From contig NC_071671.1 of NCBI RefSeq assembly GCF_028554725.1, forward strand, positions 7,616,001 through 7,680,000: a DNA stretch of 64,000 nt. Direction: 5' to 3'. Positions 58,548 through 64,000 of this stretch are shown one piece after another. This DNA comes from Zeugodacus cucurbitae (lineage: Eukaryota; Arthropoda; Insecta; Diptera; Tephritidae). The notes under the pieces are model-generated. The model made no database searches, was not told the origin of the DNA, and saw only the letters and a program-made list of their open reading frames with translations. Position 1 is the first letter of the stretch. Each line of letters starts with the position of its first letter. The translations under genes were made by a program, and so were the position numbers.

Positions 58548-58878
58548 GCTCGGTCCAATGTGCTCCAATGCATTCAGATTTGGAATCCAGGTATATGCAA
58601 ATTGCCAAAGCTGTTTGGATGAAGGGCGAGGTGGAATCATCTAAGCATTTACTCCTCCACTGTCCAGCTTTTATCAGACTGAGGTTGAGACACCTTGGAA
58701 GGCTCACTTTCGGCGAACCTAGCGAAGTTTGTAACAGATTCCAAGAGTTTAGCTGAATCTAAAGGGTATTTGATCCATTAGGAGCTTATTGGTATCACAA
58801 AGGACATCGCTCAAAACTGTATAAGTGAGGTTTTCTGTATATTCCAGAGATCTGCCTACAATTCTAACTTAACCTGAA
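58548..58878 (+). mobile_element. LINE fragment (family B), 3' end
   Basis: The plus strand encodes MQIAKAVWMKGEVESSKHLL then LHCPAFIRLRLRHLGRLTFG and EPSEV, matching the fragments at 13.3 and 8.5 kb. The 3' end (CTACAATTCTAACTTAACCT) corresponds to CCTAACCTAACT in the 13.3 kb copy, confirming a CTAAC-type tail for the family. 5'-truncated and frameshifted. Confidence 0.82.
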
Positions 58879-58921
58879 TGTCTCAAATCAACAAATTTTA
58901 GAAGAAATATTTTTTATGTGG

Positions 58922-59180
58922 AGTTGCCAGATAAAAAAAAAATAATTTTTAAAAATTATATTAAAAAAAAAAATAATTTTTAAAAATTATATTAAAAAAA
59001 AAAATAATTTTTAAAAATTATATTAAAAAAAAAAATAATTTTTAAAAATTATATTTAAAAAAAAATAATTTTTAAAAATATATTTTTCGGGAATTTTTTT
59101 CGTTTATTTTTAGTTGCCAGATTAAAAAAAAAATTATAATTTTTTAAAATTATTTTTTTATTTCCCGAATTTTTTTTGTA
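58922..59180. repeat. AT-rich tandem repeat (~33 bp x 4-5)
   Basis: The unit is TTAAAAAAAAAAATAATTTT followed by TAAAAATTATA, repeated nearly exactly. The array is flanked by GTTGCCAGAT(A/T)AAAAAAA on both sides (58923 and 59113), so those are direct repeats as well. Confidence 0.9.
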
Positions 59181-59920
59181 AAGGTTTTACAATGATTATT
59201 AATAACTTTTGTTCTAATTAAGAACACAATAAACTACCATCTGTTCTTCAATATAAAGAAATCTATACATATTCACTGGTATTACACATCTACTGCATTT
59301 TATGACACATTTCAAACGATCACCTCGTTTTTTCCCGTTTCAATGCCTTAAAAATCACATCAGCAAAATCGTTATTGAGGACACTTCGTGTGAACGTACA
59401 CATGTTTCATTCGATTTTAACTTTATTTTTTTTATTTTATTTTTTCAATTGTTTTTTTCGCCAAAATCTGCAACTGTTGTGCAATGTTAAAATCTGAGCA
59501 TTTGAGCTGCTTAACGGCGTGCTACAGTAGCTTGCAGGTTAAGACTACTTAAAATTATCACATTTTTTTATCAGTTGTCAAATCAATTGACTACCGAATT
59601 CTCAAGGCGATGAAAAAATGCTGCGCCGAAATGAGAAGCAGAGAAGGTCCAAAAAATATTAAAACATTACTTGCTGCGGTGCTGGTACTTGTATGCAAGT
59701 TGTGAGTTGTGAGTTGCGCGTGTCCTAAAGCTTAAGTGCCGCCGCAATGTATGCTTGACTGTGTGTAATTTTATTGTTTTATTTGTGGCATGATCGTGCT
59801 TGTGTATGTGTATGCTTGTTTATTTGTGTTTATTGGCCACTGTGCGCTTCGCTTCCGTCGTTGCGTCACAGTGAGTGCAACGCTTTTAGGAGTTTTGTCG
59901 TTGATTTCTTTGTTTGCTCA
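59181..59920. other. No gene recognised
   Basis: Mixed-composition intergenic DNA before the AT desert. Confidence 0.5.
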
Positions 59921-61144
59921 TATTTAGATTTTATTTTATTTTTTTAATTTTTAGTTTTTTGTTAATGTTTATTTTTATTGTTTATTTCTATTTTTTTTTA
60001 TAAATTTTTTATATTATTTTTTGTTAATTTTTATTTCGATTTTTATATATTTTTTAATTTTTTGTTGTTTAATTTACACCTATAATTTTTTTTTGTATAA
60101 GCTTACAATTTCTTAGTATTTTTTATTTTATTTCTCTAAATAATTAATATTTTGTTTTCATTAAATATAATTATGTAAATAAATATTTCTTTTTATTATA
60201 TTTTTTTTAATCAAAAATCTTTAATTTTTAAGCCAACATCTTTGAATAGTTATTACTATTTTTTAACCCTTTTTTTAATTTTTTTCCGTTCTCACACTGT
60301 TTATACAATTATATATTATTTTATTTAAATCTATAATTGGCTTGATTTTATTATTGTTTAGATATTTGTATTTTTCTAATTTATTTTTATATATTTTTAC
60401 AATGGATACACAAATATTAAAGTTTCCAAATTTTTTTTTGTATATTATTTTCACATAATTTTTGTTTTTTTTTGAAGTCTTCATTTCATTCTATGAATTA
60501 ATTTTTATATAAATAATAATTATTTTTGATCTTTTTTTATTTTTCATAATTTTTATATTTAATTAGTATTTTTACGTATTTATTTTTTTAATTTTTCATA
60601 ATATTTTGTAAGATATCCTGATTTTTTAATTATATAGCATTTTTTCGAGTTATTTTTTATATTATTTTCATAATAATAATTTTTTTTAATTTTTTTTTTT
60701 TTTACATTTTTTAATTTTTTAAATATGTAGTGGTTTTTTGAATTTAATTTTATATTTGTTTATATTTTAATACTTTAAATATTTTTTTTTTTAGTTTTCT
60801 TGATATTTTTAATTATAGAACTTCGAATTGATTTTTTCACCACTTTTGCAATTTATTTAATTTATTTGGTATCCTTGATATTTCCAAGTTTTTTATTATA
60901 TTGTTTTTTTTTTATTTAATAACTTTATATGTTTTTTATAATTTGGTGTTTTTTTAATTCAATAACTTTGGCTATTTTTTTATTTTATTTTTGTAATAAT
61001 GTTTTATAGTGCATCTTCAATAAGTTGTTATATAGTTTGGTTTTTTTTTTTTTATTTTAAATTTGTTATTAAAAAATGTTTTTTATAATTTTATTTCCTA
61101 AATTTAGTATTTTATTTTTTTTTATTATAATTTATTTGAAAAGT
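59921..61144. repeat. AT desert
   Basis: T-rich, nearly GC-free sequence without clear periodicity, leading into the minisatellite that follows. Confidence 0.8.
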
Positions 61145-62465
61145 ATATTTTTTTATGTACAATAAAAATTAAATATAATATTTTTTATTATTTTTATTTT
61201 TAATAAATATATTTTCATATTTTTAATGTTTTATAATTTCTATTTTTTAATATTTTTTATATTTTTTAAAATTAAATATAATATTTTTTTATAATTTTTA
61301 TTTTTAATAAATATATTTTCATATTTTTAATGTTTTATAATTTCTATTTTTTTAATATTTTTAATAAATATATTTTCATATTTTTAATGTTTTATAATTT
61401 CTATTTTTTAATATTTTTTATATTTTTAAAAATTAAATATAATATTTTTTTATTATTTTTATTTTTAATAAATATATTTTCATATTTTTAATGTTTTATA
61501 ATTTCTATTTTTTTAATATTTTTTATATGTTTAAAAATTAAATATAATATTTTTTTATTATTTTTATTTTTAATAAATATATTTTCATATTTTTTAATGT
61601 TTTATAATTTCTATCTTTTAATATTTTTTATATTTTTAAAAATTCAATATAATATTTTTTATTATTTTTATTTTTAATAAATATATTTTCATATTTTTAA
61701 TGTTTTATAATTTCTATTTTTTAATATTTTTTATATTTTTAAAAATTCAATATAATATTTTTTATTATTTTTATTTTTAATAAATATATTTTCATATTTT
61801 TAATGTTTTATAATTTCTATTTTTTAATATTTTTTATATTTTTAAAAATTCAATATAATATTTTTTTATTATTTTTATTTTTAATAAATATATTTTCATA
61901 TTTTTTAATGTTTTATAATTTCTATTTTTTTAATATTTTTTATATTTTTAAAAATTCAATATAATATTTTTTATTATTTTTATTTTTAATAAATATATTT
62001 TCATATTTTTAATGTTTTATAATTTCTATTTTTTTAATATTTTTTATATTTTTAAAAATTCAATATAATATTTTTTATTATTTTTATTTTTAATAAATAT
62101 ATTTTCATATTTTTAATGTTTTATAATTTCTATTTTTTAATATTTTTTATATGTTTAAAAATTAAATATAATATTTTTTTATTATTTTTATTTTTAATAA
62201 ATATATTTTCATATTTTAAATGTTTTATAATTTCTATTTTTTAATATTTTTTATATTTTTAAAAATTCAATATAATATTTTTTATTATTTTTATTTTTAA
62301 TAAATATATTTTCATATTTTTAATGTTTTATAATTTCTATTTTTTAATATTTTTTAATATTTTTTATATTTTTAAAAATTCAATATAATATTTTTTTATT
62401 ATTTTTATTTTTAATAAATATATTTTCATATTTTTTAATGTTTTATAATTTCTATATTTTATATT
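61145..62465. repeat. AT-only minisatellite, ~103-bp unit, about 13 units
   Basis: The landmark AATATATTTTCATATTT recurs at about 61206, 61310, 61368, 61471, 61574, 61680, 61785, 61887, 61990, 62095, 62204, 62306 and 62417. Spacing is mostly 102-109 bp; the 61368 unit is about half length. Each unit also has ATGTTTTATAATTTCTAT and AAAATT(A/C)AATATAATATTT. Units are very alike, which suggests recent expansion or gene conversion. Confidence 0.95.
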
Positions 62466-64000
62466 TTTCATTAATATTTTTATTATTATTTTTTATATTT
62501 TATTTATTTTTTTTCTACCATTGCTTTTACAAGTTTTTATTATATTTATTACCATTTGTCTCTTTTGACTTCTAAAATTTGACATTTCCCCCCCAAATAA
62601 CCTTAACTACTTGCAAGTTAGTCGCACAATATGACTCCATGTACTCGTGTGTATGTCTGCATGCAACTCATGCGTGTCTGTGTGTGTTACCGAACGCGTG
62701 CTGCAACGTCGCCCCAACCAGCAACGATCATATGTTCGCCAGTAGCAGCCAAACAGTCAACAGCAGTCAACAATCAACAACAGCGCAATAATCAACGATG
62801 ATCGTCGGCCACACACACAAACAAACACATATGCAAGCAAGCGAATAAACGCAAAAGTAACCGATCGATCGATTGGCCTGATCACAACCGATCGACGATC
62901 GTTAGTCTGTATGTTAGCATGCAGTTTGCTTATTTTTAATTTTTTTTTTTTTGTTTTTTTTTGCGCCACTGTTGCAAGCAGACTGCGGTTCTTTGTACCA
63001 CTAACTGTGAGTGGCTGTCTGTGTGTGTGTGTGCCTGTTCGCCGTGCTGCTAGAGTTCACATTGCGCCGCTTGTTGTACGGTTGGTCTGTCGACTGTCAT
63101 CGATTGTTGTTTGCTGTTGTTGCTGCTGTTGTGACTGCTACTATTGGCTTTTAGTTGCTGTCTCGTCATATCATCCACATATCAACGCGACCATATGGAT
63201 CTTCTAATCAAATTTCGGCTTTCATATGACAAATTGTGAATTTTACTTTTGATGAAATGTTGCAGTTTTCAACTAAATCGAATGGAAAGTGCAAACGCAA
63301 ATGATTTTCGCTGCATTTGAACGAAGTTATAGCTTCCTCACCTCACATGTGTCATCCTTATTTGGAAGCTTGCAATTATTTTGCTGCGTTGTTGTTCTTT
63401 TTATTATTTGTTGGCTGTTGTTGTTATTTTATTTTGTTTTTTTTTTTGGTTGTACTTTTTTATTATTGTTGTTGTTGTACTTATATATTATACTACTGCT
63501 GTTGCGTGTAAAAGTGATCAATTTGTTTGTAAATGGCCATAGCGACTGAGCACTGACTCTAGCTCTGCGTTCAGCCGTTCTAAGACGCCCGTCAGTTAGA
63601 CTAGCGTAATGCATCATAGGAGCTTTATATACTTATTATTTATATATGTTTGTATGTACATATGTGTGTATGTATACGTTGTGGCACATAAACTTTTCAT
63701 GCAACACTTCTTTTCGAAATACATAAATAAAAATAAATAATTGTAAAAAAATTAAATGAAAAAGCGCCCAAACATACTGACATACATACATATAAACTTA
63801 TATTATAGTATGTATGTATGCCTGTATGCCCGTATGATCGATATTGTGAAGAGTTTATTTTATGCTTATTTAATCGCTTTGTGCGCCTACTGATTGCCTC
63901 ACTGCTGCCACAACTGCCGGTTGAAACGTGGTTGCTTTTAGTCGCTACAGCAACGATCATTTATATATGTACACACACAAACATATTTATGTGTATTTAT
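62466..64000. other. No gene recognised; CpG-richer end of window
   Basis: This contains clustered ATCGATCG words (62862-62900), TG runs (63018-63032), TTG/CTG runs (63110-63130, 63465-63475) and CATA/TATG runs (63780-63830). Short open frames here look like repeat artefacts. Confidence 0.45.

Noticed and set aside
1..64000. CRISPR arrays, operons, ribosome binding sites and prokaryotic toxin or defence genes
   Set aside because: The window is eukaryotic; the tandem arrays seen lack spacer structure.

Overview
The window is insect nuclear DNA, most likely from a tephritid fruit fly or a close relative. The only host gene I can name is the fly serum response factor gene blistered (bs/DSRF). 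The sequence is AT-rich and intron-rich, full of CA/TG, CAA/TTG and CATA microsatellites, and loaded with LINEs, mariner and pogo elements and a Helitron. A roughly 1.5 kb non-coding repeat at 51.5-53.0 kb looks like a family I associate with tephritid genomes. That species-level call is recognition from memory and was not searched. There are no prokaryotic features.

Layout. 1-28 kb is intergenic or upstream DNA filled with decayed mobile elements: an RTE-like LINE fragment (0.35-1.1 kb), a four-unit tandem array (3.1-3.9 kb), a 5'-truncated RNase H LINE with a 12-bp target duplication (4.2-5.0 kb), further LINE fragments (8.5, 12.0-13.0 and 13.3-13.9 kb), a deleted mauritiana-type mariner (15.9-16.6 kb), a nearly intact RTE-like reverse transcriptase (17.8-19.8 kb) lying against a remnant of a second LINE family, a complete but decayed Helitron (20,855-22,640) and an ~85-bp tandem array (25.7-26.2 kb). 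Between these lie CpG-richer blocks (6-8 kb, 23-25 kb, 28.0-28.5 kb) of unknown role.

28.5-41.2 kb is the blistered locus on the plus strand. Exon 1 carries the 5' leader, the glutamine-rich N-terminus and the first half of the MADS box, and ends at 30,402. An 8.5 kb intron follows. Exon 2 (38,866-39,354) completes the MADS/SAM domain and a histidine-rich tail. Joined in phase 0, the exons give a protein of 377 residues. The intron holds a pogo-like MITE, a CpG-rich block and an AT desert. A convincing AATAAA followed by a GT-rich stretch lies at 41.1 kb.

41-64 kb is again non-coding: AT deserts (41-43 kb, 46.8-47.6 kb with a TTTTA array, 59.9-62.5 kb with a ~103-bp AT minisatellite of about 13 units), a LINE fragment with a CTAC tail (49.7-50.3 kb), a rearranged mariner with a tandemly duplicated 5' region (50.6-51.05 kb), the palindrome-headed tephritid-type repeat, an RTE-like LINE inserted in an old duplicated sequence (54.8-55.4 kb), a second copy of a TIR element also present in the bs intron, and another LINE tail (58.5-58.9 kb).

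I did not find a new protein-coding system. The most informative observations concern blistered (an in-frame donor-like site in exon 2, a short upstream ORF, CArG-type sites around the gene) and the structure of the elements (precise ends, target duplications, family-specific microsatellite tails, tandem duplication inside a mariner).
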